Shown here in pieces: positions 10,970 to 23,565 of a stretch of DNA of 64,000 nucleotides (position 1 is the first letter of the stretch; every line of letters starts with the position of its first letter). The position numbers and the translations under genes are program-made. The notes under the pieces were generated by a model that saw only the letters and a program-made list of their open reading frames with translations, had not been told where the DNA came from and made no database searches. The DNA is from Hevea brasiliensis (Eukaryota > Streptophyta > Magnoliopsida > Malpighiales > Euphorbiaceae), in contig NC_079501.1 in assembly GCF_030052815.1 (NCBI RefSeq), positions 78,388,979 through 78,452,978 on the forward strand. Reading direction: 5' to 3'.

Positions 10970-11284
10970 TAGACTCACTATTCCATCTTATTTATATCTC
11001 ATATAAATAACTTGGGAACAAACATGAATACAATCTTTCTGGATAAGTCATGTCCTTATTATGAAGTATCCTCGATTGTGAACCTATTTATGATACTTTG
11101 TGCTAGAAATAATGTTACTCATATTCTTAACAACTTAAGAATAATATTTCTAACAAAATATCAATGGACCTTTTCTATTACACAAAAATATATTATGTAA
11201 ACAGAAAAGTGGAAAAGCCTTTTATTAATAAAAATATGTACAAGATACATACTAAATGGTATGCTCTAGGGCATACTACTAACA
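10970..11284 (-). repeat. 5' LTR remnant of copia J
   Basis: It is nearly identical to 7089-7399 and ends in the same ACTACTAACA. The inner 1 kb of this LTR, the PBS and the start of gag are deleted. Confidence 0.88.
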
Positions 11285-14280
11285 GTAGGGGTAGTATGTG
11301 ATCTAAAGGATAGAAATAGAGATCACATAGTGATTCATGGCTATTATTCCTTGAGTTCCTCATTAGCTTCTTATTGTTTGAGACAAAAGTATACTCTAAG
11401 TAAAGGAAAAGATAAGGATAGAAGTTAGCATGGGTAAATCGTAGAATATGTGTATGTATAGAAGAAGTGCAAAAGATAAAAATAAAATAGTTGGATCGAG
11501 TGTAGTAGGAGAGATAACCTGAATACCAGTAGAAGTACCAGCCAGAGTGGTTAGAGGACCAATTTTGAGTAACATCAAAGTATTGATGACTTGATAGAGA
11601 CAGTGAAGGGATATAAGTTCCTGACATGATAGTCAGATCAAGAAAGAGAGTAGCACCAAAGAATAAAATAGTCATGTTCTATTTTGGGTAAGATAAAAGA
11701 GATGAACTAATGAGCAAACCGAATAGCCAAGTATAGGATAAGATTAGGAAGACCAAAGTGAGATATAAAGTACATAAAGTGCCATCCTGGGCAAGGTAAA
11801 TAGGATGAACCGAAAAGCAATATTAGAAAGCCCACACCGAGATTACATGATTAAGGATAGTTGTCAAGATATAGGATCCAGAAGTATAGGACTTAGAGCA
11901 GGTCATAGTTCGAGCAATGTCAGGAGCCAAAACATGGAGTTCAGAGTTGCAGGATATGGATCAAATGTTGTCTATTCCTGTTCTTGAGATGGAGTAGGTA
12001 GCACTAGAATAAGATCCATTTAAACTTCTAACAGTGTGAGGAAAGTTAGTTGAGGGATGCAACCAGAGCAGGCAAAAGTTATAGGATGTGCAATGGTGTC
12101 TTGAACTGTCCTATTAGGCAAAGAAGTGAATTAATAAGTGGTAAGTTAAATAAAAGTAAACCTAATGGTTCAAATAGGAATGACGAACAAAAAGGATAGT
12201 GAAAAATGGCACATAGGCTTAGGTCTTGAGAAGAGATGGTGATATAGCATTTATGGGGTCTGTGATCAAGGATTATGTAAGCATTTTCAGTATGACCAAT
12301 AGGGTCACTTTATAAGGAAACATGAATGAAAATAAGTGACAAAATGACAGTAGGAGATAGAGTCGGAAGAAATATGTATAAGTAATAGTCACAAGTCACT
12401 GAAAAGTACCAAAATAAGAGTTATGGCAGCAAATATGATTGGAATCAATTCTGGAAGAGTTTGTTAGTAAGATGTATCTTTTAAAATATAGTAAGAGGTA
12501 AGGATGTAAAAGAACAAGGATAAGCATAAAAGGTAAAAATGCAGTATAAGTAAAGATAGTAAATCTCAAGATAATATATCAGGCAAATCGATGGTACAAT
12601 AGAAGGATTGTTGTAGCTGATACCTTATAGGAAGAGATTATGAAATTTCAAGAAAAAGGCCAAGAGACATGGGTTGAGTATTATTCTATAGACAATAGTG
12701 TGCTGATGATTGTAGGATTAGATTTTTCCTTCTCTTCAAGTTTAGCTTGTGCTTTTAGCTCAAGAAGACTGCATAAGCAAGGGAAATTGTGTCGAGGTAA
12801 CCTGGTATTTAAGAAGTTGGTAGGCACTAGTCCGTATGCATTCTCTTTAAAAAGAAAATGACGATAAGTGTGTATCTAATGTTAAGTATAAAGGACGATT
12901 AAAGAAGTTACTGGAGTTAAATAGAGCTAGTTACCAGGGTTTACAACCCTTCTGAACTATAAGCTAGAGGAAGCACTATTTGCTAATAAGTTACAATGAA
13001 TGAAATTGTTGCTGATGGGAAAATTTAAGGCTAAAGTTTGGAGAGCTGTAGGCAATATATGTGGTTATATTAAGGAGAATGGACATGTAAAGTATTTTAT
13101 CTGAAATTATGGCGTAGCACACATTTCCCACAGTCATGTTAGTTCAGGTGGAACTTATAGTTTCAAAGGCTTCTATCTAACTATGATGAATAATTTCCTA
13201 TAAAGGGTAGTAGGGAATGATAATGTTCTAATGGTTAAGTTGGGAAAGGAGACAGAAAAAGAATTTTCTAGGGTCAATTACAAGTGTTACATAATGTGAA
13301 AGATGTACTGGTAAGAGCCAATCGTAAGGTTAGAATTCCAGAAGTAATGAAACTACTAATCAAGATAGGACTAAGAAATAAAAAGAAGGTTAAAGTTGAT
13401 GATGGGATGGACATCCTTAAAGGAAAAGGTATAAGGGTGACGGAGAAAAAAGGTTAAAAAATAAATACAGTAGGTTGGAAAGATGTTAACAATAGCAAAA
13501 TAGGAAAAGGAAATGGATAAGATTCAAAAAAAAGGAGAAAAGCTCGGTAGAGTTGGTAACAATGATGAGAATAAGAAGAATAAATATGCTAGGGACATAC
13601 TAAGGCATGTTTAAAATAAGTTATGGTAAGATGATAGATTCAAGGAGTAGTAGAATCACAATTTAAGTGTTAATGTGTCAGGAAGTACATCACATAATAA
13701 GAAATTTTAGGAAAAAGTCAAGATATATCCATTCCAAAGGAGGAGTGGGAAATGATAAAGTTGCATGAACTAGGTTGTCAAGGAATACAAACACTTTTAT
13801 CATATAATACACTTGGCACTTGGATGGAGTTCTATAGGACTAGATGCATAAGATGGATAGGAATTTGCCTAAGGACCTTACTAATGACATAAGGTAGATT
13901 AGAAATTTGAAGTGTCATGGGAGCAAGAGGATGCACAAGTGTTGACCATTGAGGTCATAGGACAAGTAAAGATATCGAACAAGATGCCTATGATAGGTGC
14001 TATAGGAAAGCATCTCATAGGATACTATAGGATAAGGAACATAAGTCATGTCTCTAGAAAGCAGAGATTGTTGAAACAGAGGTATAGGGACTGAAGTCAC
14101 TAAGAGATACGTTAAGGCACAATGAAGAAGAGAGAAGCACCAAAGCTAATGGAAGTTATGAGATATCAAGTCAAGCACAGTGGAGGTATAGTAAGTACTG
14201 AGGATGTCAGTAAAAGATTAAGGAGTGGTTTGAGGTATGAGTTTCGCTATGAAATGACGATGATAGCTAGGATACTACAG

Positions 14281-14745
14281 CAGGCAAAAGAGCTATGCGG
14301 ATCCTAGGCGGAAATATGTAGAGTTTGCAGTGGGTGATTATGTATTCCTAAAGGTCTTCCCAATGAAAGGAGTCATGAGGTTTGGGAAGGAAGGCAAGCT
14401 GCCACCTAGATACATAAGACCTTTTGAGGTCTTTGATAGAGTTGAAATAGTTGCTAACTAGTTGGAGTTACCATCAAGCCTTTCTCATGTCCAACCAGTA
14501 TTCCACATCTCCATGCTGAGAAAGTATGTTCCTGACATGTGCTGCAACTAGATGTAGTAGAGTTGAATTAGAACCTGACCTTCGAGGAGCAGCCTGTAAC
14601 CATAGTAGACTATCAGATGAGGCAACTATGTTCAAAGCAGATCCTTATAATTAAGGTTTTATGGAGGAGCCAATTAGTGAAAGAATGCACTTGGGAGTCA
14701 GAGCGGAATATGCACAGCAAGTACTCATACTTATTCAATATGTAA
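14281..14745 (+). pseudogene. pol: Element B integrase C-terminus and chromodomain
   Basis: In mixed frames the plus strand reads GDYVFLKVFPMKGVMRFGK, KLPPRYIRPFEVFDRV, QPVFHISMLRKYVPD, then VDYQMRQLCSKQILIIKVL and KECTWESE, ending YLFNM-stop at 14743-14745. This is the Tekay-type arrangement of barrel, VFHVSMLRKY motif and chromodomain. Several stop codons (for example at 14458-14460) and shifts make it non-functional. Confidence 0.85.
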
Positions 14746-14795
14746 TCCTGTAATTTTATTCTACCTTCTATAAAATTCGAGGACGAATTTTCTGT

Positions 14796-14808
14796 AAGGG
14801 GGGAAGAA
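14796..14808 (+). other. Polypurine tract of element B
   Basis: AAGGGGGGAAGAA lies directly before the LTR start TGTAACATCCC and follows the conserved AATTCGAGGACGAATTTT element. Confidence 0.85.
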
Positions 14809-16684
14809 TGTAACATCCCTAATTTTCAAATAATTATTTTATATGTAAATATTTTATTCTAACCCTGGTATTGTGGACTTTGCGTAAGTACTTTCATTTC
14901 GTGGATATTTGATCGTCACCCAGATCTACAATTTCGGGCCAAGCAAATAAGCTGCTAAAACTATTTATGAACCAGGTCAAAGTTATAGGCTACCCCACCA
15001 TTTGCAGATGCCCCGGACGCATTTCAAGCATTAGAATTGGCATAGATAAATCCAAACCCAAAGTTTCTTTAGTTATTTAGTATCAGGTTTAGAATAAAAA
15101 TTCATAACATATTCGAGGGTTATTAGAAAATTATAATTTTTTTTGCAATAACTTTATAATATTGTTGAGGATCGTGGGGAAAAATTTTAGAATTTTTAGA
15201 GTTTATTTGAGTGATTGTTGTAGAATATCTATTTTAGGGGCTAAAATGTACTTTTTTAAATTTCTGACTATTGCCTGGTTTGGAGGGCCCAGGAGGGGCC
15301 ATATGATATTAGTGAGATATGGGTTGAGATGTGTGATTCTAGAAGTGTTATTTGAACCATTGTGTAAGTTGGGTAGATCCTAGGTGTAGGGGAAACTTTA
15401 CAGAAATTTCAGCAAAATCTTAGAAACTATTTTGATTTTATGTTTTAAATCAATTATTTAGTTTTATCAGTCTTTTGATAGAAGTCAATGTGCATGTTTA
15501 GGTGATTGGTACCAACCGTCTTCTCCTTTTAGCCGGACTAATTGCAGTCCAGTCGACTAATCCGTGAGTAGATATTTATTTTATTTACAATTTCAATATT
15601 ATTATATTTCTGACATGCTCATATATCACTTATACTTATATTTATGTAGTTAAATATTAGGCATGCCTTGTTTTGCATTTATACTTGATGATATTACTTT
15701 GATTGCTGTGTTTTGATAATCTGGAGCTGTGTGTGTGAGTTGGTGTGTATGTGAAGTATATAGATATGGGTAGGATGGGTAGACGCAGCTGGAGCTTGAC
15801 TCGCTAGGACCCGATCCTTATTATGGATAAGTCGGGGTAGACACAGCTTTGAGTTGATCTTGCTGGCTCCTGCATATGGATTATTAAGCAAAAGTCCGGC
15901 TCGAGTTGATCTCGTTAGCAGGCCTTGGATTAAGAGAGCTAGGTAGGGGAATCAACTCCCCATATATGTATGCGTGAGTATGAATATAACTTGGATGCGT
16001 GAGTGCTCCAGATTATCTTTGATGTGACCTGACTTATTTGCATTACTTGTGTGAAGATGATGCATTTCATTTCTAAGGATGCCATTAGAATTAGATAGTT
16101 ATAGAAATTGTAGGTAAAATAAATATTTACTCTCCGAGTCGAATGCTCACTCCTGTTCACTATTTTTCCAGGATACAGGAGAGCCTTGTTGTAAAGGACC
16201 TATTCCTTTCCTCATAGGTCCATTTATGTTCATTTTGTATAATTTATGTAATCAAGAGAAGTTTTAGAACTCCGCATGTGTAGGAGTAATTTAATTTGAT
16301 TTGGATTGTAAAACATTATGTCTCTTTTCTTTTGAAAATTTGTAAACATCTTTATGATGCATGTGATGTTGAATGGACTAGGTATATGGCTTAGTTTGAG
16401 GGAGCTAAGCTCCCATTTGATCTTATTGTGATCTATGGATGATTGTGAGGGTGAGCTGAGCTCCCTGATAGATTGGATTTTTGTATTTACAAGTCGGGTG
16501 AGCCCAAAGCTCCTCGTTAGATGGTCCACATTATGGTCAGATTCTGTTCTATTGTTTCCCTGAAATTGGGCCAAATTTGGGTTTATGTTTGGGTTGAAAG
16601 ATAATTGGGCTTACTACAGGCTTCGGGGGCCTTATGCTAACCCAAGTCCTAGTGTCAGTCAGCCTGCGAGTTCAGGTCGTGACA
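14809..16684 (+). repeat. 3' LTR of element B
   Basis: The LTR starts TGTAACATCC and ends GGTCGTGACA, about 1.88 kb. It is related to solo LTR I (44100-46613, opposite strand): both have the GAATGCTCACTCCTGTTCAC-like segment, here near 16142, and the repeated AGTTGATCTCG-type segments near 15785-15925. Confidence 0.8.
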
Positions 16685-18175
16685 AGAGTAAAATAAATTT
16701 AATTTAATATAATTTTATATAATGTTGAATTTCTAATTATTTTCAATTCAATTTTTTAATTTTATTTGATAAAATTAACTATGGACACTTGTATCAATAA
16801 ATATCAATATTATTAATTTTTATTTGATATATAATATTTTATATAGTTTTATACTTTTTTATAATATGGAGAAAATTTTTTAAAATAAGATTGATAAATA
16901 TATTAACACTATTAAATTATGTATAAATAATAAATTAATAACTAAAATTTTCTTTTTATATAAAAAATAAAAAATTAATGCTAATAGAATAAAAAACACT
17001 AACATTAGTGTGTTATTATTTTTTATTGGAATGATTATATTTAAGAACGTGTAGATAATTATTTAATTTACTACAAAATAGTTTGTCAAATTAATTTGTA
17101 ACATATTTTTAAATTAAATTCTTTATAATTATTTTTATAGAAGTAAATTTCAAATTTCAATAAAGAAAATTGCTGTATCCAAATAAAAAAAATTATTAAA
17201 TAATGTAATGTTTGTATTCATATGAAAATTAAACTATTTTAATATCAAAATATTAATTAGTGTTTATATTTAAATATAAATTTATAGCATTTTTTAAACT
17301 TTTAATAATGTATCATTTTAAAATAAAATAATAGTATTATAAATTCCAATCATTCTATTAATTATGTTAATTTTACAATTAAACTCAAGCCTAACATATT
17401 ATGTAAATTTTTTATTTTTTAAATAATATATTTATCTATTTAATTTTTTCTCGTACATATAAATTATTTTGTATGCTTTGTATGCAATTATATATTATTT
17501 AAAAATTTTATATTCATATAATTTTATTATATATTATATACTAATAGGATTTATAAATTCAATTTTAATTAGAACTAACTTATGTAATAATGCAATAATT
17601 AAGAATTTTAGAAATATATCTTTAATTAAAAAAATATAGATTTGTTTTATATGTAATGTTTTTGAAATAAACTTATAAGAAATTAAATTATAAGAAAACT
17701 TTAAAAAATTAATAAAAAAATTCAAATGTTTAGCTGGCAAAAATTAGTTTTTTTTTTTCTTGTTCATTATGTAAATTCAAATATAATTATATTAAAATAT
17801 TTTAATATGAATAATTATAAAATGATTCATAGAAATATATTATGATTCATAAAAATATATTATGATCCATTAAAAAAATGATTTATATAAATAAAATATG
17901 AAGGAATTTTTATAAAATTTTATTTTAAACTATATTATAAGAAAAATTCAATTAAGTAGAATTTAAATGTAAGTAGGACTAAAAATTTTAGATTTATATA
18001 AATTCTAAAATTATATAGACAATTACATTTTAAAGTTTTAAGAATTTTAAATGATAAATTTTAAATTAAATAATAGAAAATATAATTGTAAATATTATAA
18101 ATAATGAAGGGCAAAGCCAATGTTCTCCTCTCCCTTCACACATTTATATATTATATAGATTACATAAAATTTATA
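16685..18175. repeat. Left arm of a large AT-rich palindrome
   Basis: Its reverse complement can be followed through 18880-18949 and 33514-35165 in the same order. Examples are TCTCCATAT (arm 2, near 34995) against ATATGGAGA (arm 1, near 16865), and AAATTTTTAG (near 33660) against CTAAAAATTT (near 17980). By eye roughly three quarters of positions agree, with indels. The arm begins exactly where element B ends, so B probably truncated it. No coding is seen. Confidence 0.75.
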
Positions 18176-18879
18176 TGTCTTAATATTATATATCATATAT
18201 TTTGATTCATATGATAAATTGAGTTTATATATGATTTTTTTTTTCTAATTATTATTTACTAATTCTTTGAAAAACGCATTAATGAGTTCAAACTCTAATT
18301 CAAGAGAGAAAAAAAATCAATGCAATAATATTTATGTTTTACACTTCTCTTCATGAGAAAAAGAAAGAAATGTTAAAAAAATCAATACAAAAAATTTATA
18401 TTTAAAACTAATTTATCATGAATTATAGCATCCATTATATAAAATATACATATTAAACTATATATAAAATACACATTTTATTTAGTGGATGCTACAATTT
18501 ATGTAATATATATATTCCTTTCAATTAAATATTCTTTTCAAAATTATTTTGTAAAAATATATAAATTTATTTTCACAATTTATATTTGAATACACAGATT
18601 TATTTAATTTGATTCAAAAGATAATTATGTTAATTGAAATTAATAAACATAATTTTTAGTATAAAGTTTTAATTAAAAATAAATATAAAATAAAATTTAT
18701 TTTTAAATATATAATTTAATCAATGGACTAAAAATGTTAGACGTTTATATTAAATTAGGATTATATCGTAAACTTTTATTTATTAATCAAATAAAACTTC
18801 AGGTACTATATTATAATTTATCGTTAACTTTTTGAATTCAATTTTGGATACAATTACGATAAATTCTAAAAGTGTGGTT
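18176..18879. other. Palindrome centre with internal hairpin
   Basis: AT-rich spacer between the arms. At 18421-18445 and 18475-18500 it holds a shorter inverted repeat around ATAGCATCCA / TGGATGCTAC, near the symmetry point at about 18460. No open frame of interest. Confidence 0.55.
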
Positions 18880-18949
18880 ATTTCACACAAAATTTGAAGT
18901 TATGAATATCTATATAATATATAAATATGTGAATGAAGAGGGAAACATT

Positions 18950-21900
18950 TGTCACACCCTATCCCTTGTAAGGCACGACATGTTCTCGTAGCATACCTAA
19001 TGAATTACCGAACTCCACCTATAGATAACCCATTAGTTATGCTACAAAGGATTTTAAAACAAACCATAACTTTTTATCTTATCAATTCTTTTGAGGAAAA
19101 CTGCATGAGAATAGTTAAAATTCCATATAAACATTCATTGGAAATAATGATAGACTAAATATTGCAAAAGTTACATTTTCATAAGTCTCAAAGTAAAATA
19201 CAAAATAGTTACAAACTCAAAATGTGATAGCAATGCAATGCTTTTAAATACAAATTGCTCAATGTTCGTACATCCATACATATATGTGCAAAATACATCA
19301 AAAGGAAATTACAGGGGTATACCTATAATATATACCCACAAACATTACTAAAATGCTGCTTCCAAGTCTCTCACTTGGCAGCCTTCTCCTTTCCCTTACC
19401 TGCGACAACATAAAGAAGCTATTGCTGAGTATATCACTCAGTGGTGCACAACTAATAACTTTAAAACTTAAGGTAAAACACAATTTGTCAAAGCATGATA
19501 AATCACATTTTTCTTAAGCATGAAAACTTCACAATAGTTCTAAGTTCATAAGAGCCATTTATTGGAATAATATTTCAAATGAGAAATCATACTTCATAAA
19601 TCACAATTCACAAAACATTAGTGTTGCCAACATCAACACACAGTTCAGGCCATGACACAAAATTTCACGATCAGTGCTGTGTTATACGCCACGACAAAGC
19701 AATCTCAACTTCACTAACCGTTATTAATGAGGAAAGGGCTAGCTAGCTAATGAGTACTCATGTAGTCTTACCCCACTAATCGTTATTAATGGGAGACATA
19801 ATCAATATCAATTATCAACCCCAAGTAGCCGTTACTACTAGGGAGTTCCGAAAGGGACTGCCATGCTAACTGTGATTTCAAAACAGTTTCCAAAAAATTT
19901 TCACTCAACAATAACATTTATAAACCAATGAACACATTCAAATTCATCATAATATCCATATAAATGTGGCAACACTCAAATTTCTCAAATGCAAGAGAAA
20001 AGCCATATTTCAATCAAAGTAAACTTGTTCAAAGCAAACTCATTCAAATAAACACATTCCAAACAATTTACAAGTTTAAAAACGAAGAAAAGGTTAGTTG
20101 TGCATAAACCTTCAATGCTCTCCTTTCTTTTTACTCACTATTCCTTGTCTGTCCCAACCTCTATTTATACTAAAAATACACCAATAAAATGTCTCAATAC
20201 GCATTTCAATTGCTGCCAAGAACTCATTACATGAATGTCTAATGCATCCCAAATTAGCTTCGCAAATATTTGAAAATTTTGGTTTTGGACAACTTAGTAC
20301 CCCAATATTTTAATCCAATTTTTATCTAGTTTTGATCATAATTTGATGAGGTGTTCTTCATGAAAATTGTTCATCTAGGTCTTAACTTTATTTTCCTTTT
20401 TTAATCGCCTAATTCGGAGCTGTGTAGCTCAAGTTATGCCTAAAACACGATTACTGTTCATGTCACTATTCATGCTGCAGATTTAGTTCTAGCAGATTTA
20501 TCGATCCAACTTCGTTCAGCAATTCGATCAAGTTAAGTCCATAATTTGGTCTAATGTTCTTCATATGAAATGTTCTACTATGTCTTAGATTTTCATCGGT
20601 TCAAGAATCGCCTAAATTGAAACTTTCTAGAGAGAGGTATAGCCATGCAAAGTTTACTGTTCATATGGTAAATCTGCAATTCTGCAGATTTAGTGATTCA
20701 ACTTTGCTCAGAAATTTGACTGGGTTAAGTCCATAATTTGCCTCAAGTTCTGCAAATGAAATGTTCTACTATGTCTTAGGTTTCCATCGGTTCAAGAATC
20801 GCCTAAATCGGAGTTTTCTAGAGAGAGTTATGGCCATGCAAAGTTTACTGTTCATATGGTCAAATTCTGCAGGTTCCAGATTTCTGTCTCCAAGTTCAAG
20901 GCTCGTTTCGGATAGCTTAAGGTCATTTTCGGGGCAGGGTATCTTCACGAAAATTCTAGCCCTATGTCTTAAGTTTCATTTTCAATTGATTTCACACCAA
21001 TCAGAGTTGTGTAGCTTAATTTATGGGCTATCAAACACACTAAACTCAGTGTGCAAATTCTGCCCTAAGTTAAAATTTTCATTTCTTCAATTACTTCCAC
21101 TAACCAATCTCAATTCACATTTAATTCACCCAAAATGACTATAATTTAGCATTAACACACCAATGGCACTTCCTAGCACAAAACTTATAATTTTCAAATA
21201 CCAAAGTTTGCAATTTCCCTAATCCTACCATTTCATTATCTCCATTCATCAACCCAATGTCAATTCAAACTAAATAAACCTCAAATGACCATAATTTAAT
21301 ACTACACACACCAGTTTCACTCTCTAGCACCAAAACCCAATTTTCCTATGAACCCTAATCTTCCATAATTTTATTTATGCAATCCCATAAAATCTTACTA
21401 CTCCCAATCATGCATACTACCTCAATTTAACTTATATTTATCATCAATTTAACTAAAATACATCAAAACCCTAATTTTCCCTAAGTTGGCCAAAACCCTA
21501 GTTTAGGTTCCATGCATGTTTCCTTTCAATTTCTCATGAAATTTCATCATAAGTTAACTTCATTCAAGGCTTATACAACTAATCTAACATGAAAAAAAAA
21601 CTTACCTCAAGTGACCACTTTTGATCTTTAATTTCTTCTAATTCTTTTGTTCTCTTAGCTTCTAATCTCTCAATGAAACATAAATTTGATATTTTCTACC
21701 AATTAGATAGAAAACCCATGGAGAAAAAGTGGAGAAAATCAAGGGTTGAGAGAGGTTGTAAGTGGAAGAATTAAGAGAGAAGAAAGAAAAGAGAGGGAGA
21801 GGAGGTGTGTGGGAGGGCAACTAAATGAGGGAGGGAGGAAGATGACTTCCTTTTATACTTATCCCAATTTTTTATTTATTTAATTAATTAATTTTTATTG

Positions 21901-22299
21901 AGTTGTTCAAAACCCATTGGTCCTAAAATTTTAATTGGGTCAAAATGGACTTAAAATTCTAGATTTTTGTTTCTTTTATTTTTCTTTCACTTTATACTTG
22001 AATTCTTTTCCTAAAAAAAATTATTTCATAATTCAATTCATTAATTTCACTTAAATTAATTAACATTTTGGTCAAAAGTCAACTCTTGAGGTCAATTGAC
22101 CAAAATGCCCCTCATCGGGTCATAATCCCTCTTTTTCAATATACCCGGTGAGTCCTTATATTTTTTTGTCATTTGAATTTTTATTGTGTCTATCTCAATT
22201 GATTTTCTATTTATTTTTGGTCCTCAAGGTGTCTTTGAATAGTAATAGTCACATGCCAAAAATGGTACTATTCACAACTCGGAGGTTCGAGGTGTTACA
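18950..22299 (-). repeat. 3' LTR of element C
   Basis: The plus strand begins TGTCACACCC and ends GGTGTTACA. In minus sense it has a TATA box (TATAAAA at 21851-21857), a donor-like GAG|GTAAGT with the GT at 21604-21605, and the W-box-like island at 22071-22119. An imperfect tandem repeat of about 191 bp covers roughly 20455-20850 (TGTTCTACTATGTCTTAG at 20571 and again at 20762). Confidence 0.93.
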
Positions 22300-22345
22300 A
22301 TTCTCCCCTCCTTAAAAATAAAATTTCGTCCTCGAAATTTACCTG
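22300..22345 (-). other. Polypurine tract of element C
   Basis: The minus strand reads AAGGAGGGGAGAAT directly before the LTR, preceded by the conserved AAATTTCGAGGACGAAATTT. Confidence 0.88.
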
Positions 22346-22372
22346 GTTTCATTCTCTGAATAGCTATGGGTG

Positions 22373-23008
22373 CTATCTCCTCATGTCCTCCTCATACTCC
22401 CATGTAGCCTCCTGGCCTGAATGATGGTTCCACAGCACTTTCATTAGAGGTATTTGCTTGTTCCTCAGCTGCTTCACCTCATGTGCCAAGATCTTTATGG
22501 GCTCTTCATCATATGTCAGGTCTGGATTCACCTCAATCTCCTTTACTGGCAAAATGTGAGAGGGGTCTGATCTGTACCTCCTCAATATGGAGACATGGAA
22601 GACATTGTGAATCTTTTCCAACTCTGGAGGCAATGCAAGTCTATATGTCAATGCACCCACTCTTTCAAGAACCTCATATGGCCCAATGAAGCGAGGACTT
22701 AGTTTCCCCTTTCTACCAAACCTCATGATCTTCTTCCATGGGGAAACTTTCAAGAACACCTTGTCATCCACACTGTACCGAATATCTCTTCTCTTTAGGT
22801 CAATATAGGACTTCTGTCTATCCGTTGCAACTTTGAGTCTGTCTCTAATGAGCTTAACCTTTTCTTCTGTCTGCTGCACTAATTCTGGGCCAATCAACTT
22901 CCTCTCGCCCACTTCATCCCAACACAAGGGAGTTCTACACTTTCTGCCATAAAGTGCTTCATATGGAGGCATCCCGATGCTTGACTGATAACTATTATTA
23001 TAGGCAAA
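22373..23008 (-). pseudogene. pol: Element C integrase C-terminus and chromodomain
   Basis: MPPYEALYGRKCRTPLCW, the KVSPWKKIMRFGRKGKLSPR barrel, VFHVSILRRYRSDPSH and the chromodomain (LRNKQIPLMKVLWNHH, EATWEYEEDMRR) are readable. A TAG at the 22373 end cuts the chromodomain just before its last residues, where a Gln is expected. Another stop separates it from the catalytic core (LPLI stop FAYNNSYQ). Confidence 0.9.
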
Positions 23009-23565
23009 TTAAATTAAAGGCAAGTGTGTGTCCCAACTCCCTTCAAACTCAATCACACAAGCCCGAAGCATATCCTCCAAAATCTGAATGACCCTTTCAG
23101 ATTGGCCATCTGTCTGTGGATGGAATGCTGTACTGAAGTTCAATCTAGTTCCTAGGGCTTTTTGGAGACTACCCCAGAATCTAGAAGTGAACCTTGGGTC
23201 TCTGTCTGACATAATAGACACTGGCGCTCCATGTAACCTCACAACATCATCAATGTAGAGTTTGGCCAATCTTTCCAAGCTGTAATCCATCCTCACTGGC
23301 AAAAAGTGTGCAAACTTGGTCAATCTATCAACAATAACCCAAACTACATCATGATTATTTTGTATACATGGAAGTCCTATCACGAAATCCATAGTGATTC
23401 TTTACCATTTCCACTCGGGAATTGGCAATGGCTGTAGCAACCCTGCAAGCACTTGGTGTTTTGCCTTTATTTGTTGACAAGTTAGGCATTTGGCAACATA
23501 TTCTGCAATATCTTTCTTCATTCCTCTCCACCAATAGTGCTCTTTCACACTTCTGTACATTTTGG
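23009..23565 (-). pseudogene. pol: Element C integrase core and zinc finger
   Basis: The catalytic triad residues are all visible: [23 protein letters not shown] and [10 protein letters not shown], and the core runs straight into [17 protein letters not shown] without the insertion seen in element A. Upstream, a TAA follows PEWKW and a single-base shift near 23565 joins the CLTCQQIK zinc-finger end to the RNase H segment. Confidence 0.88.

Larger units (their letters stand above)
6058..11284 (-). mobile_element. Element J: Ty1-copia retrotransposon, 5' truncated
   Basis: Order on the minus strand: 5' LTR remnant (10970-11284), gag end, protease, integrase, RT, RNase H, polypurine tract, 3' LTR (6058-7399). 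Integrase preceding RT defines copia. The RT motifs (IYRDR, SKRGLLP, HLSKEMSP) resemble Ivana or Tork types, which I cannot separate by eye. The 5' LTR lost about 1 kb and the gag N-terminus is missing. No matching target-site duplication is seen (TACAC on the left, GTAGG on the right). Confidence 0.88.
11285..16684 (+). mobile_element. Element B: decayed plus-strand gypsy element
   Basis: A recognisable integrase C-terminus and chromodomain (14281-14745), a polypurine tract (14796-14808) and a 3' LTR (14809-16684) are in the right order on the plus strand. Positions 11285-14280 are purine-rich on this strand and stop-rich; I could not place RT or gag there with confidence, though the position implies old internal sequence. 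The 5' end is lost at the copia junction. The right end abuts the palindrome arm at 16685. Confidence 0.7.

Noticed and set aside
11193..11675. Hydrophobic 160-residue minus-strand ORF
   Set aside because: It crosses the copia LTR border into decayed element B and is rich in Tyr/Phe/Leu from AT-rich sequence; no start context or homologue recognised.
17534..17740. Small ORFs in the AT-rich palindrome arms
   Set aside because: Composition-driven Ile/Lys/Phe frames, not shared between the two arms.
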